This document shows, piece after piece, positions 6,367-6,830 of a stretch of DNA of 6,830 nt. The stretch is taken from the NCBI GenBank assembly GCA_913776675.1, contig CAJYRE010000137.1, positions 1-6,830 on the forward strand, in the 5' to 3' direction. Made by a program: the position numbers and the translations under genes. The notes below the pieces were generated by a model that made no database searches, had not been told where the DNA came from, and was given only the letters and a program-made list of their open reading frames with translations. The DNA is from Rhizobiaceae bacterium. GTDB taxonomy: Bacteria > Pseudomonadota > Alphaproteobacteria > Rhizobiales > Rhizobiaceae. Within the stretch, counting starts at the first letter, position 1; each line of letters opens with the position of its first letter.

Positions 6367-6830
6367 ATGAGTGAAAAGGCCCAGGCTTTGTGCTGGCGCG
6401 GTGTCGGGGTCAAGGCTTTGGGCATTGCTGCCTTTCTTGCCTTGGCTGGTTGCCAATCCACCCAGACATCCGACGTGATCAGCATTGATCGTGAGCAGGG
6501 ATCGAAGGAAAATATCAGCTCGCTGTCGGCGGTCATTGCCGCCAATCCCAAAGATCCCAGCGGGTATAATGTGCGTGGTTCGGCTTATGGACGCGCGGGT
6601 GATTTTGGTCGGGCGCTGGCAGATTTCAGCACGGCCTTGCAGCTTAACCCGAATTTCTATCAGGCTTATGCCAATCGTGCGCTTGTTTATCGCAGCATGG
6701 GCAAGCCGGTTGAAGCGGCGTCGGATTATACCGCAGCGCTGAAAATCAATCCGAATTATGATGTGGCCTATATTGGCCGCGGCAATATCTACCGCCAGGC
6801 GGGCCGGGTGGATGAGGCTTTTCAGGATTT
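6367..6830 (+). CDS. TPR-repeat lipoprotein, N-terminal part (3' end outside window)
   Basis: An open frame from ATG 6367 runs off the right edge (154 full codons seen). It starts with a lipoprotein signal peptide: a basic n-region ending KAL, hydrophobic GIAAFLALAGC, lipobox LAGC with the lipidated cysteine at residue 29 and Gln at +2, which by the E. coli rule points to the outer membrane. After a linker come tetratricopeptide repeats: about 64-96 (GYNVRGSAYGRAGDFGRALA then LQLNPN), 97-130 (YANRALVYRSMGKPVEAASD then LKINPN) and a third from 131 (AYIGRGNIYRQAGRVDEAF). TPRs make protein-protein scaffolds, and similar proteins (NlpI-like) act in the envelope. No partner or enzyme domain is visible. 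In-frame starts at 6337 and 6346 are also possible; 6367 is preferred for signal-peptide length, with GGGA 11 nt upstream, but it is not certain. Confidence 0.85.
   Translation, partial: MSEKAQALCWRGVGVKALGIAAFLALAGCQSTQTSDVISIDREQGSKENISSLSAVIAANPKDPSGYNVRGSAYGRAGDFGRALADFSTALQLNPNFYQAYANRALVYRSMGKPVEAASDYTAALKINPNYDVAYIGRGNIYRQAGRVDEAFQD

Noticed and set aside
6130..6456. Open frame of 108 codons on the - strand over the rpsU terminator and lipoprotein start
   Set aside because: Overlaps a convincing terminator and the signal peptide of the TPR lipoprotein; no family features.

Overview
The window looks like a stretch of alphaproteobacterial chromosome, most likely from Rhizobiaceae (Agrobacterium, Rhizobium or Allorhizobium type). 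The basis is the style of the RpsU protein, the sarcosine oxidase operon order soxB-soxD-soxA-soxG, the moderately GC-rich coding DNA and the short leaders. I cannot fix a species from the sequence alone.

Layout, left to right. (1) Positions 1-303, + strand: C-terminal 100 residues of a zinc-dependent alcohol dehydrogenase-like protein, cut by the window edge. (2) Positions 321-361: a strong symmetric hairpin flanked by A6 and T6. It can terminate transcription in both directions and is shared with the converging operon. (3) Positions 376-5520, - strand: a complete, tightly packed operon for heterotetrameric sarcosine oxidase, transcribed soxB, soxD, soxA, soxG. Junctions are 18 nt (B/D), a 4-nt overlap (D/A) and an 8-nt overlap (A/G). 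(4) Positions 5521-5872: a 352-bp divergent intergenic region with promoter-like sequences, a 7+7 bp dyad, repeated CGACAC motifs and a probable structured leader of rpsU. (5) Positions 5873-6109, + strand: rpsU (ribosomal protein bS21), with a GTG start, followed by its own intrinsic terminator at 6141-6172. (6) Positions 6367-6830, + strand: the N-terminal part of a TPR-repeat lipoprotein that runs off the right edge.

How the genes work together. The four Sox subunits form one enzyme. SoxB carries the FAD site and the covalent-FMN histidine where sarcosine is oxidised. SoxA supplies the NAD-binding fold and a folate-binding, GcvT-like C-terminal domain that captures the one-carbon unit. SoxD is the small zinc subunit and SoxG the GcvT-like small subunit. 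The net reaction is sarcosine + O2 (+ tetrahydrofolate) to glycine + H2O2 (+ 5,10-methylene-tetrahydrofolate), the last step of choline/glycine betaine/creatinine-type N-methyl catabolism. The flanking alcohol dehydrogenase, rpsU and lipoprotein have no evident functional tie to it.

I see no mobile element, CRISPR array, tRNA or rRNA, phage gene or defence system. All genes look intact except the two cut by the window edges. The most interesting material is the regulatory DNA between soxB and rpsU. I do not see a new biological system here.
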